From NCBI GenBank assembly GCA_047967505.1, contig CM106538.1: a stretch of 64,000 nucleotides of DNA; one strand, written 5' to 3'. Shown here piece after piece: positions 54,051-64,000 of the stretch. Within the stretch, counting starts at the first letter, position 1. The number at the start of each line of letters is the position of its first letter. Position numbers and translations under genes: made by a program. The stretch comes from Dipteris shenzhenensis. Lineage: Eukaryota > Polypodiophyta > Polypodiopsida > Gleicheniales. The notes beneath the pieces are model-generated. The model searched no databases, had not been told where the DNA came from, and saw nothing but the letters and a program-made list of their open reading frames with translations.

Positions 54051-54548
54051 TATGCTAAGTAATAGGTAAGCATACGTAGTCAATAATAAGAATGTACACC
54101 TTTACCATTGGGGGATCAATCACAATTTATTGCTGTCCCACTTAAATATACTTAAATTTATTTAAGTATATTGCTGTCCCACTTAAATTTATTACTCAGG
54201 TAGCATCTCTAGGTCAGAAAAAGACATACCATTAACCTACTAATAAAGTTAGACTATACTAATGACATTGTATAATTATGCTTTAACAACCTACAGTAAG
54301 AATTCCAAAGAAATCAGTAAAGGATAACTTTAATATAGAAGGAATGCATTTCCTAAGATCATAAAGAGAACACATTCCAATAGGGCAGGACTAATCAAGG
54401 TAAACAATTGGTTAATAGAAAATAATTCTTTAATTCAATTTTAAACAAAAGCATGAAGTGTGCGGGGTACGCCTCCAATTTAACAACTATAAGAAGTATA
54501 AGACATTATTTTTAGAGAAGATAAATTCCATAAATGCCTCCCCAAAAG
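54051..54548. other. AT-rich flank of the CACTA element
   Basis: No frame or repeat of note, apart from a short inverted AAGTATA or TATACTT patch near 54,145-54,175. Confidence 0.4.
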
Positions 54549-54551
54549 TAT

Positions 54552-54581
54552 CACAACAACACAAAGTAACTATAGACGTGC
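54552..54581 (+). repeat. Left terminal inverted repeat of the CACTA element
   Basis: CACAACAACACAAAG, then TA-rich sequence entering the first ATAGACGTGC motif. It matches the right end over 30 bp with six mismatches. Confidence 0.88.
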
Positions 54582-54930
54582 TTGGTAGACGTGCAAAATA
54601 GCGAGCACGTCTATAGGCGTTGCTTGAGTAGAGGAAGTACGGGCACATCTAAAAGTGCGTCTAACAACTCGTCTATTTGCGCATTTAAATAACGCATCTA
54701 TTTGCGCATTTAAGTTGAGAAAATACGGGCCCATCTAACATCGTGTTTATCAGCGCATCTATTTGCACATGTATTAACACATCTATTTGCGCGTCTAAAT
54801 TGAGAAAATATTGGCCCGTCTAACGTAGCGTTTATCAACGCGTCTATTAGCGCATGTATTAGCATGTTTATATGCACGGTTATATGCACGTTTACACTGA
54901 GAATCAGACGCTTATATAGACACAAACTAG
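54571..54930. repeat. Left subterminal motif cluster of the CACTA element
   Basis: At least 15 copies, on both strands, of a 9-10-bp motif with core GCGYRTCTA or its complement TAGAYGYGC (for example TAGACGTGC, GCACGTCTA, GTGCGTCTA, GCGCGTCTA, CGCATCTATTTGCGC). They are spaced about every 20-25 bp. In En/Spm such repeats are the binding sites of the TNPA protein. Confidence 0.85.
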
Positions 54931-55112
54931 AGAATACAGAAAGTGAGACTTTGGTATACATCATTGCTTTCCAAACATTGCCCATGATTACCAAAGCACA
55001 TAATTTTAACAAAAACATCAATGCTTTTTTGCAAGCCCACATATACAAGAATTAAGTGAGGTGAGGAGAATGAGACAATATGTAAAATAGTTTTGCCAAT
55101 ATCAATGAGGGG

Positions 55113-58100
55113 CTATGGTTCAATCTCAACCTCAATGAGATCAACCCTTGCCAAACTATCTACTTCAAAATCCAAACAAGTGTTTAGATTTACAAGTACA
55201 TTCAATCCACTACTACTTGTGTTACTCATGTGCTCATTGAAATCAGCATCACTAATGGTAGGCTCATCTTCATGGGTAATGGCCTCAATATCTGTATCTC
55301 CTATCTCATGATCATCCTCCTCTCTCGTATCACGGTCATCATCACGTCCATGGCCATGATCATCCTCCATACGCCCCATGTTAGTAAATGTACTATACAT
55401 CACTTTGAAATGTGGCATAATAGGTATGACATGCCACCATCGGGTATTATCCACCATTGGTTGATAGACAACCTAATTCAAACACAAATACAATCATGTT
55501 ATTTTTCTTGCATCAAATATTTAAAAGTGAAGATTTTTATATGTGTGCACAGTACCTGTTCACATTGTTGCAGTAGTACTAGTGTGTCCTTCTTACTTTG
55601 CGAAAACTTTGTGGAGTCAATAGTTACAAAGCCACTTACATGGCATTTGATTGTTGCATTAGGGCCTCTTTCCACCATGTCCTTAAACCACTTTACATCC
55701 AAAACATACACAAAGAAGCGTCGAAAGTCAAGCTTAATAATATCTTGGATTATGCCACAATAATCATCCATGGCTCCATTGGCTCCCTCAAAGCTAGCAA
55801 TGACGCCACAATCTTGTGTGTTTCTCTTATCATCAATCCGTTGGGTTCGAAAATGCTTGCCCTCACACCATATAGCATTGAACATAGTGCACTACACCAA
55901 GAAAAAATCAATTAAATAAGTAATCTAAATTATTGAAAGCTCTTAACTTATGCATAACATTCTATATACCAACCTTGCTCATGCATCCCCAAGCATACTC
56001 CCATTCTTCCATTGTGATATGCATCCCCTTGTCTTTCTCTGCTTTCTCCATTTCATCAAGTAGCCAATCCACATGAATATCCTTTGGAAGTGCTCTTAGA
56101 TACTGAGGGTATGGCACAAGAGATCTGTGGTGTGTACGAAAGAGGGCCCTTTCTTCTTGTCTTCTTGCCTTTGCATCCTCGTATCTTGTCACCCATCTTT
56201 TCATCACGTCACTATTAAGCACGCAAAAGAGGTTGATACTATTATGCAACTCCGTGTCTATTACTTTGTTGCGTCCTTTCCCTTGAGGCACAATAGAGGT
56301 CATCCTTAGGTCTTCATCATCTCTCCATAATCGTGGGAGAGAGCTATCCACATAGACAAGAAACTCAAAAATATATACAAGTGACTCTTGTACCAACCAA
56401 CCCTTGGCCATGCTACCTTCAGGTCTTGCATCTTATCTCATGAAGCCCTTCAAGGTCTTCATGAAGCGCTCGAGGAAGAACAACCACCGTGCATGTATAG
56501 TACCACATATAGCAATCTCATCCACCAAATGCACTATAAGATGTAGTTGGCTTGTGAGAATAGAACGTGGAAATGTCTCCTCCACTAAACAAACCGCCTC
56601 CACTGACATAACTCGAGCATTCAAGCGTGGTGGGATCTATTTCCTTTGAGCTCACATACCTAGGAATGAAAAAGTATAGCATATCAGCAATATGCATTCA
56701 AACTTGCATGGAGCATTGATACACATCATATTTGGTATCATGTAAAGTACCTCACAAGCTCACCCATCTTGTAAATACAATCTTTCACGTCCTTCGATGC
56801 ACTACGTGAAATGCTAGTAGGTAGTATGAACTGAACCTGTGAGGAGGTGGTTGATTAGTTGCTTATAATTATTCACTCACAAATTTGGAAGGAAAAAGAT
56901 TTTATGCACACAAAATACTTACTTGGAGCATCTTGTGCCAATCATGAGATTTCAAGACATATAATTGCTCTACACCTCTTTTCTTGCTCTTTGTAAAGGC
57001 TCCCTTCAAACACCTCATGCATCCAGTGGGAGTACGAATTATAGTAATAGCACACTTCACTGTTGCCATCTCTAGCTTTGATAACATCCACGGTGTATGA
57101 CGTAAAAAAACATGCCCATTTGGTCTCTCTTGTCGCCAAGCTTCATGCATCCTCCCTGTGGTACATAGATCCTCCCTTATGCCTGCGGAATCTCGTGTCC
57201 CATTCAAATGTTCCCAAATGGTAGATGCCACATTCTTGAAGATATGCATGGGATCAAGCAGGTGATTGATCTTGAGGTGGGACCAATATGGTAAACGATA
57301 AAAGATGGAGTATCTAAACAAAATAAAGTGTTAGCGGGTAATCTTTATTTCCAGCCAATATAGCACACAATAGTTACAAACCCTTACCGGCTCATGCCAA
57401 GTGGTGGAGGAGTCGTGGAACCATCCCAAATTCTCATCCAATCTCTTGCGGTGAGTGATTGTGGGAGGACTTCGTTCCAAGGGGCAACATATCTAGGATG
57501 ATCACGTGGGAGAAATCAATGGTGATTCTCATAGATGACCTTATTCAATGCATCTGCCCATGAGGCAACTAGCAAAGGACCACAAACAGGACATGCATGG
57601 TAACCCGATGTAGTGAGACCTGAATAATAGACGCAATTAAGAGTTGAAGGTGGGTTTAGGATGCCACATCCTTTGCCTATTCATAATTAGAAGTGCAATG
57701 CTTACCTAAATACTCACCATAGCCTGGGAAGTCATGCATTGTCCACATCAAGATTACTTTGCAGTTGAAGTCTCGTGATGAGGGAGGCCTACTCACATCA
57801 TGCACCTCGATACCTCTCCAAAGTATATCTAGCTCGTCAATCAAAGGCTCCAAATAAACATCAGGGTTTTTGACTTTATGTTTCCCTGGAATTAGAAGGG
57901 ACAGCATAACATGTCCTTGCTTAATAGCCATAGAGGGTGGAAGATTATAATTCACCAATATCACTGGCCATACATTGTAAGACGTGCTTTTGAGACCAAA
58001 TGGGTTCACACCGTCCATACCCAATCCAAGTCTCAAGTTCCTAGGTTCTTCCTTGAAGCTTGGCCATGTGTCTTCAATATGCTTCCACGCAGGAGAATAT

Positions 58101-59089
58101 GTTGGATGCGAGGAATTATGGGAAAATGTCGCAGAACCTTATGAGGCACGTCCAAAGTTTTGAGATCTGCTCAATATCTTGCCTCTCCACAAGTAGGACA
58201 CTCTCTTGCATCCTTATGTAGTCCACGAAACAAAACGCAATCATTGACACATGCATGGATGCACTTGTAATCTAATCCTCCAAGAGAGGTCACATGTTGC
58301 CTTGCCATATCTCTTGAGGTCGGTAATTTATTCTCCCTTAGAAGCATTTTACACAATCGCCTACACGTGAAGACCATAAATGAGGAAAAGCATTCGAGTA
58401 ATTGACCCACTAGCATAATTCACCATGTTTGCAAAATAGACTTTAAAGCTTACTTGAGTAATGCATTCAAACTTGCATTGCTCCATCCATAGATGGTTTG
58501 CAAGTTTAGTAACTCAAGGGAGGCATGTAGAACAGAGAATGTGCACCCCTCTAACAGTGGAGTCGATGCTGTAGTAAAAAGATCATCCTGCTCCATGCTA
58601 TCATCCCTCCCTTGATGAACATATAAATCCCGCACCATATCATCAAACACCTCCTCCATGGCTTCATGAGATAATGGGGGAGGGCTACTATCACCATCAC
58701 TCCATGCATCCGTAACGGCCCTCTTGAAGATCCCACCTCATATCGCCGATGCTTCAGCGCCTCACGGTGAGCATAGGGCAACATATGTGGGTGTGGCATT
58801 GCATCCTGTATCAAATTAAAACGGGATCATAACTCAAACATATGAACACCCATACGTATCTCAATCAACCTTAACTTACAAACCCTTACCCTGTTTACGG
58901 TCGCATCCCATTCTCCATACTTTGAGATGTGATTGAGTGTAATCCTGCATGCACGATACATATTTCCTCAACATCGATCACACATACATTTGATTTTTTG
59001 CTCCAACCACATTTCGCGATGGTGGATAAGAGGTATTCATCCTCACTAGAGCTACTTGTTGAAGATGAAGAAATCCTACAAACAAACAA
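55113..59089 (-). pseudogene. tnp2-type CACTA transposase (with DUF4218 and DUF4216 regions)
   Basis: Minus-strand exon-like frames in order. N-terminal GWSKKSN and GCTFSVLHASLELLNLQTIYGWSN (58.9-58.45 kb). Then LPTSRDMARQHVTSLGGLDY with HACVNDCVLFRG and CPTCGEARY (58.4-58.2 kb). The tnp2 core: GMDGVNPFG, WPVILVNYNLPPSM, PLIDELDILWRGIEV and WTMHDFPGYG (58,036-57,690). HACPVCGP-like zinc residues near 57,590. LPYWSHLKINHLLDPMHIFKNV (57,290). DUF4218: FPRSILTSQLHLIVHLVDE, ARWLFFLERF, RPEGSMAKGWLVQESLVY (56.6-56.3 kb). DUF4216: NTQDCGVIASF, DVKWFKDM (55.8-55.6 kb). Finally an acidic tail ending near 55,113. Some gaps have plausible GT-AG joints, but an in-frame TAA at about 56,416, in the DUF4218 region, breaks this copy. 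The transposase would cut at the terminal repeats in the nucleus. Confidence 0.83.
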
Positions 59090-59130
59090 CCCAAAAAAAT
59101 TTGCTCTTCTTCAAATGTTTAATTTTAAAC

Positions 59131-59310
59131 TCTGTGGCGCATCTAAAGGTGTGTCTAAAAGCGCGTCTGCTTGATCTATGGTACACATCTAAAAGCGCAT
59201 CTATAGACACGTCTAAAACCACGTCTACTCTATGTCTTTACACGCGCAAATAGACGCACTTTTAGACGTGCTTATAGATGCGGCTTTAAACCTGCTTTTA
59301 GCGCGCTCGC
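59131..59310. promoter_or_regulatory. Central motif cluster 1, before the transposase gene
   Basis: Eight or more copies of the subterminal motif (GCGCATCTA, GCGCGTCTG, CACGTCTA, TAGACGCAC, TAGACGTGC, TAGATGCGG, and others). They lie directly upstream of the minus-strand transposase and between the two divergent genes. It is likely a target of the element's own TNPA-like protein and so a control region. Confidence 0.65.
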
Positions 59311-59374
59311 TTTGCTTTTCTTGACATTACTTATACTTCGCATGGCTTGCTTGTTTCCTTATTAGTAGATCCAT

Positions 59375-59466
59375 AGTTTCGATGCTTAAGAGGAAGGCAC
59401 CCACACTTACTTCCGAGCTTACACTTAAGAGGAAGGCACCCACACTTACTTCTAAGCTTAAAGGAA
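59375..59466. repeat. Short tandem duplication in the central region
   Basis: CTTAAGAGGAAGGCACCCAC followed by ACTTACTTC occurs at 59,387 and 59,427 (40-bp period). Confidence 0.85.
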
Positions 59467-59707
59467 GGAGAGGAGGGTGAACAAGGAGGAGAAGCAACTT
59501 TGAAAAAGGAGAAGAACCTTCCATACCTCTATCCAAGGTAAGTCTTTTTGTAGTTGGTATTTTTTGGAAGTTTGCTCTCTTTGGATTTGTACTTTCTCGT
59601 ATCTAAAAAATGCATGATCTGGGTATCAATGCATGATCTGAGTATCAGTGTCACGTTTGTGTGTCGGGCGCAATGTCCTTTTCTACTTTTTAGAAAAGTC
59701 TGTCTGT

Positions 59708-59875
59708 CGGAGCGCGTCTATAGGTGCATCCTAGAGCACGTCTAAACGCGCGTCTACAAGTGCGTCTAAATGCGCGTCTAGTCTGTTTACAGACACAGGC
59801 AGCTACGTTTATAAATGCATCGTTACACGCAAAAATAGATGCGTTGATCAGGCACATCTATAGACGTGCTCCGAC
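59708..59875. promoter_or_regulatory. Central motif cluster 2, before the TNPA-like gene
   Basis: Another eight or so copies (GCGCGTCTATAG, GCACGTCTAA, GCGCGTCTACAA, TGCGTCTAAATGCGCGTCTA, GACGTGC, and others). They end ~65 bp before the ATG at 59,941, which is where a promoter of the plus-strand gene would be. Confidence 0.65.
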
Positions 59876-59940
59876 AGTAATCCTTCCCCTTTGTTCTCAG
59901 CTCATCAGTAATAGATTTTTTTTCTTTTTTTCAGTTCATC

Positions 59941-61407
59941 ATGAGGCCAGGAAGCGCTTCCAACTCACCTGATCCCCGAGAGTCTATTTTTAGGGACTTA
60001 TATAATCTTTTAGGGCACCCTCCTAGTCCTACGGAGTTATACGGGTATATGACGGGTACCATAAACACCCCCCAGGAGTCGGCACTACAAACTCCAAACG
60101 GTGCACCCCACACTAGCTGAGATCACCCCAGTGGAGTCAGCACAGCCCAGCCGGCTACACAGTACAGGCCCATCTCCCATGTCGTCTCATGCCCCTTTCC
60201 CCATGTCGTCTTATGTCCCTTCTACCATTCCATCTTACGCCCTTCCCCCATGCCGTCTGGAGGTCCTTCTGTCTCGCAGAGCCGTCGACGTACTCCTGTG
60301 CAATCGAGACTCAGTTCTCCAGCTACGACTGGTCAGCGTAGTCCCGTGCAGTCTCCAACTACGAGTGGCCAGCGTATGAGCTCAACACGACATGGTAGTA
60401 GGCGTAGTAGCAAGGAGAGCAGTGGGGGATGCATGGCATAGTGCTTTGGGAGGGGTGGCGGTGGGGACGATGATGATTCAAATGATTTAGACGTGCCTTC
60501 GGGTGATGGTACGATATTCTATGACATCACTCAGACAGGAGGCATCTTAATGGATGCACGGGGGAAGGACATCATGGCCTTCATGCACTCTATAATTGCT
60601 AACAATTACAGAGATTGCTTTATCCACTTCAAAGACCAGCCAAAGAGGTTGGCTAATGAGACCCTCGCTGCTCTTCGCTCTAGGTATCCTAACCCCCCCA
60701 ATCGCCAGTTCACAGATAAATGGGCCAAAAGTCAAAGATTGTTACGATACTTGGTAATAAAAGATCTTCGCTTAAGAGGCAGGCATTAGTGAAGCTTGCC
60801 AGGATCGAGGGAGGTCAACCACCAAGGGGCCCACCCCACATCGCTCACAAGCGTGAGTGGAAGAAAGCAATGAAGTCAGCGAGGGAGGACCCCAGTCTGC
60901 AGCACGTGGAGGCACGAAGGATCCAAATGGAGGAATATGGAAGCGTGCATTTTGGAGCAGAGGGTGTTGAATCATTGGAGGCCCAATCTGTAGGTATCGA
61001 TCTCAAATTATATTGCTTATGTAGTTTATTAGGAGGTTGTTTCTTTGTACTAATCCCTCTGCAAATTGTGTCGTCTTGCAGCTTGAGATCGTAGGCAGAT
61101 ACCCTACTCCTGTGGAGATAGCCTACCACCGCCACCATCGCAGAGGAGATACATGGAGGCACTTCTATGATGACGGGTTGATTACTGAGGAGCAGTATAT
61201 CCGGGCTACTAGAGCGGCCCTCGAGGTATTTGAAAGTAATTAAATCATGCCAATATTATAAGTAAAGATTTGATTTTTCATACATTGACATATGTTATCC
61301 CTTGTTTACAGGCCCGTGCACAAGACGACGAGGAAGACGAGGAAGGAGGCACAGAAGGGAGCGCAGAAGGAAGCATGGAAGGGAGCCTAGAAGGAAGCGA
61401 GGATTAG
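59941..61407 (+). pseudogene. TNPA-like protein gene of the CACTA element (plant transposase family)
   Basis: Starts ATG at 59,941, with MRPGSASNSP. After a frame break near 60,110 comes a Ser/Pro/Arg-rich linker (to about 60,440) and an acidic GGGDDDDSND block. The conserved part follows: ILMDARGKDIMAFMHSIIANN, NPPNRQFTDKWAKSQ (60,550-60,730), then after a second frame change KRSSLKRQALVKLARIEGG and REWKKAMKSA (60,750-60,980). An exon joint is likely at 60,990|61,080 (GTAGGT...TTGCAG), then EIVGRYPTPVEIAYHRH and ITEEQYIRATRAAL. A second joint (CTCGAG|GTATTT...TTTACAG|GC) leads to an acidic, Glu/Gly/Ser-repeat tail ending at the TAG at 61,405. In En/Spm, TNPA binds the subterminal motifs and brings the ends together. 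The frame breaks mean this copy is probably non-functional unless spliced differently. Confidence 0.7.
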
Positions 61408-61409
61408 TC

Positions 61410-61745
61410 GTAGAAGTAGTGCTAGCTACTCTTTTTTGTACTTAAAGCCACTAGCTTGGCTTCGTGCCTGTTATATATACACTCCTCTTATTTTTTGTAC
61501 TTGAAGCCACATGACGTGGCTTAGCTTCCTTATTTTTTGTACTTGAAGCCACATGATGTGGCTTAGCTTCATGCTATATGTACGTACAAGCACTTTTTGA
61601 GCTTTCAATTTTATTGCATTTTGGACTTGTAATGTTTTATTTGGAATTGTAATTAAAATGCGGTTGGCTGTAAGAATTGAATTAGCCAATGTGGAAATGG
61701 GATTCTTGTAACTATATAGCATACACAACATACACAGCATTCTGT
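61410..61745. other. 3' flank of the TNPA-like gene
   Basis: No gene. Contains three copies of a short element (TTTTTTGTACTTRAAGCCAC followed by TGGCTT) at 61,432, 61,492 and 61,537. Confidence 0.6.
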
Positions 61746-61767
61746 AAATTTAAAAAAAAATATTATA

Positions 61768-62000
61768 AAGCGCGTCTATCAATGCATTTATAAATGCGTC
61801 TGTCTATTGACAAGCGTCTATTTTTGCATCTACAAATGCGTTTATATAAGCATCTATTTTGGCATTTATATGCGCATCTATACGCGCGTGTGTGTCCTAT
61901 ATAGATGCGCTATTAGACGCAGGTCTCCAGATGTGCAAATAGACGTGTCCGTAATTTTTTTATTTAGTTCAGCAAATGTGTTTGTGTGCGCATCTATGGA
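61768..62000. repeat. Right subterminal motif cluster of the CACTA element
   Basis: About 12 motif copies in both orientations (GCGCGTCTATC, ATGCGTCTGTC, AAGCGTCTATTT, TAGATGCGC, TAGACGCAGG, TAGACGTGTCC, GCGCATCTATGG). They end 17 bp from the right terminus. Confidence 0.85.
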
Positions 62001-62017
62001 TGCTTTGTCTTGTTGTG
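61988..62017 (-). repeat. Right terminal inverted repeat of the CACTA element
   Basis: Reads CACAACAAGACAAAGC from 62,017 on the minus strand and is followed outside by the duplicated TAT. Confidence 0.88.
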
Positions 62018-62147
62018 TATGTTTTCATGTGCCATGTGTGTCAAAGACCATTAAACATTTATTTAAAGAAATATAACCATCCATTGGTAGCACATAGATG
62101 ACAAAAGCTTAAGGGATAAGTTCATATAGTTAAAGAATCCATACAAA

Positions 62148-62262
62148 CATAGACCTAGAGAACATTAATTAGAAGCAAGAACACCATAGAAAAATGACAA
62201 TTTCATAGACCTAGAGAACATTAATTAGAAGCAAGAACATCATAGAAAATTGATAATTTTTC
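62148..62262. repeat. Tandem duplication, 56-bp unit, two copies
   Basis: CATAGACCTAGAGAACATTA is followed by ATTAGAAGCAAGAACAYCATAG and repeated with few changes. A short 21-bp direct repeat (GCAACCAAGAATACTAACCC) also lies at 62,433 and 62,453. Confidence 0.9.
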
Positions 62263-62479
62263 ACTAAGGGAACATTACTAGTTAATTACTCGGTAATAGA
62301 TTTGAGCTAGTCATTTAACATAGACCTAAGGTACAGATTACACTAGGTTATAAGCATGGAGCATGCACTTACAACCAAGTCCTCATAAATATAAGAGTTA
62401 AAGTAGGGACAAATGAACGTACCCCAGACAAGCAACCAAGAATACTAACCCGGCAACCAAGAATACTAACCCTGCTAGA

Positions 62480-64000
62480 AGGTGGCTATAGTCTCCCACA
62501 GAGAAAACCAAAGAACACTAAGACACAAAAGGTGAAAACTTCCAAAGAACACAGACAACATACGGGTACCCACTTCACTACAACCACGTCACTCTACAAA
62601 TATAACAAGCTACGTACACCTGCCCGAAACTATGTTAGAGCTAACTAGGAAGGCCACAATACTAGAATCCTAACCAAACAAGCGGAAAGCAACAAAAAAC
62701 CGAGAAGCGGCTGGTAGTACGTAACCAGTGTGCCGAACACCAGCAGACCGTTGAAGTCCACTAACTCGTAACACCCAAGTACCACCGAACAAGCACACGA
62801 ACTCCACTAAGAGCAAGCCACAGCGACAGACTAACTATAAGGTATCCACCCGCAATCAAAACCGTGATAGAGGAAAAGAGAAGCACGAAAAGCTACAAGG
62901 TACTCAGGTAGGAGGAAGAGGCGTAGGTAAACAAGGCAACAGGATTTAGCTAACTATCCCACCCTGACTTGGATACAGAGACAATGATGACTCAGAACTA
63001 CTACCGTAACTGCAAGCAACGGACTTGTAACACGACGAATACAAGTGTAAGGGTGACCCAGTTATCGTGTACAAGGGTAGTTGCGAGCGAGAACGGGGAT
63101 CATCCGTGAAACAAAGGCAGATAAGGGCTGGTCAAGAAGTAAAGTACGTAACGCAGACCGTGCGCGGATGATGGCCTCCCCAGGTAATAAGCCCAACCAT
63201 GCAGTCAATAAGCATATACGTAAATTATCATACAAGCTAGCAGTGTTAGTGGTCGTGAGCCCGGTTAACCACTGTTGAAAAGCATCAAAGGAGCAAGAGC
63301 CACACCGCGAAGGATCATTACGCTGTGGACGGAACACACGTAATAAGTAACCACACACCTATTTTCCAAGACGGAGACATGTGGTATATTAACGCAGGAC
63401 AAGAGAGACTAACTACAGAACAACGCAAAACCTGCAGGAATAGGCAAGAGCGCAGCGAAGCTTGGGGTAGGGAAACCATTGCAAAAAAACACGTAACCAC
63501 ATTGACAGTGCGCCTTGCACACTAATTAGCCATCATCCACAATAGCCTAACAAGAGACCACGGCAAATCACCAACGGAGAACGACCAGGGGAGCAAGTGT
63601 CCTCAGCTCACGAGAAGAACCAGGAGCCATGCAATACGGTGATTCGGACGGGAGGGTGCACACATAGAAAGAACGTAAATTCTAGAAAGGTCATACTATC
63701 GAAATCCTCCAATTGCTTAGCGCAGTGTAACGCACTATCAAACGTTCTCTCCACAACATAAACGAATATAGCACTAACCAAAGAGAACACCATATTCAGG
63801 GTCGAAGTAGATCCAAGATATCCAGCGAAGAGTTATCCATAAGTGACTTACCTCTAACCCTGCCATGACGTTGTGTTGCGTGGAGGAGGAGGAAGTCGTT
63901 ATGCCAACACCACCAAGATACTAAGCAGCAGCAACCGCGAGCGAGAAGAGGAAGTAAGTCAAGTGAACTAGGCAAGGTCGGTTAGCATAGAGAAGAAGGA
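62480..64000. other. No gene recognised
   Basis: Base composition changes to a C/A-rich plus strand with even codon-like variety, but every frame is interrupted and none shows a family motif. It could be an LTR or internal non-coding part of a large retroelement reaching beyond the window. Confidence 0.4.

Larger units (their letters stand above)
54552..62017. mobile_element. CACTA-superfamily (En/Spm) transposon with CACAA termini, 7,466 bp
   Basis: Ends: CACAACAACACAAAGT at 54,552 and, on the opposite strand from 62,017, CACAACAAGACAAAGC. The two 30-bp ends match at 24 of 30 positions. TAT immediately flanks both ends (54,549-54,551 and 62,018-62,020), the 3-bp duplication that CACTA elements make. 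Inside are a tnp2-type transposase relic on the minus strand, a TNPA-like gene on the plus strand, divergent from each other, and clusters of short GCGTCTA-type motifs at both ends and in the middle. Termini read CACAA rather than CACTA. This is a structurally complete element whose genes carry at least one stop and one frame break. Confidence 0.9.

Noticed and set aside
63062-63358. 98-aa minus-strand frame near the right edge
   Set aside because: Plausible amino acid variety but no family motif, no splice context and an overlapping frame on the other strand; not enough to call.

Overview
This is nuclear DNA from a land plant, almost entirely retrotransposon and DNA-transposon debris around a single intact host gene. 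The evidence is Copia and Gypsy retroelements primed by initiator-Met tRNA, a plant-type CACTA (En/Spm) transposon, GT-AG introns, dense CT/GT microsatellites, and a plant phospholipase A1 pseudogene. The intact gene is a glutathione S-transferase fused to a hemerythrin domain. That class (GSTH) was described from the moss Physcomitrium, so a non-seed plant (bryophyte, lycophyte or fern) is likeliest. The very low gene density suggests a large genome; the species cannot be fixed from the sequence.

Layout. 1-2.1 kb: a Copia pol fragment and a head-to-head pair of solo-type LTRs. 3.2-3.7 kb: a LINE endonuclease relic. 4.2-7.3 kb: mostly featureless. 7.3-8.8 kb: a chloroplast-type phospholipase A1 pseudogene. 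9-14.2 kb: repeats and a possible second CACTA relic. 14.6-15.2 kb: a purine tract holding a 246-bp MITE with an 8-bp target duplication. 15.4-17.0 kb: a Gypsy integrase followed by a protease-like segment. 17.5-22.7 kb: a chimeric Copia element with one intact 1,075-codon pol frame. 23.6-35.6 kb: a mosaic of Copia and Gypsy fragments on both strands. Nested in it (30,067-32,287) is a complete non-autonomous LTR element with TCACT target duplications.

35.9-46.6 kb is minisatellite, microsatellite and duplicated sequence, plus a 5'-truncated retroposon with an 18-bp target duplication (41,162-41,721). 47.1-49.7 kb holds the three-exon GST-hemerythrin gene (490 aa) behind a tandem-repeat leader. 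50.7-54.1 kb is tandem and dispersed repeats.

54,552-62,017 is a 7,466-bp CACTA-superfamily element with CACAA termini, imperfect 30-bp inverted repeats and a 3-bp TAT target duplication. Its tnp2-type transposase (minus) and TNPA-like gene (plus) are divergently arranged. Clusters of a GCGTCTA-type motif lie at both ends and again between the two genes. This is the most system-like object in the window. From 62,021 to the end I recognise no gene.

Functionally the window divides into one probable redox or metal-binding cytoplasmic gene and several layers of transposon insertions that can be ordered by nesting.
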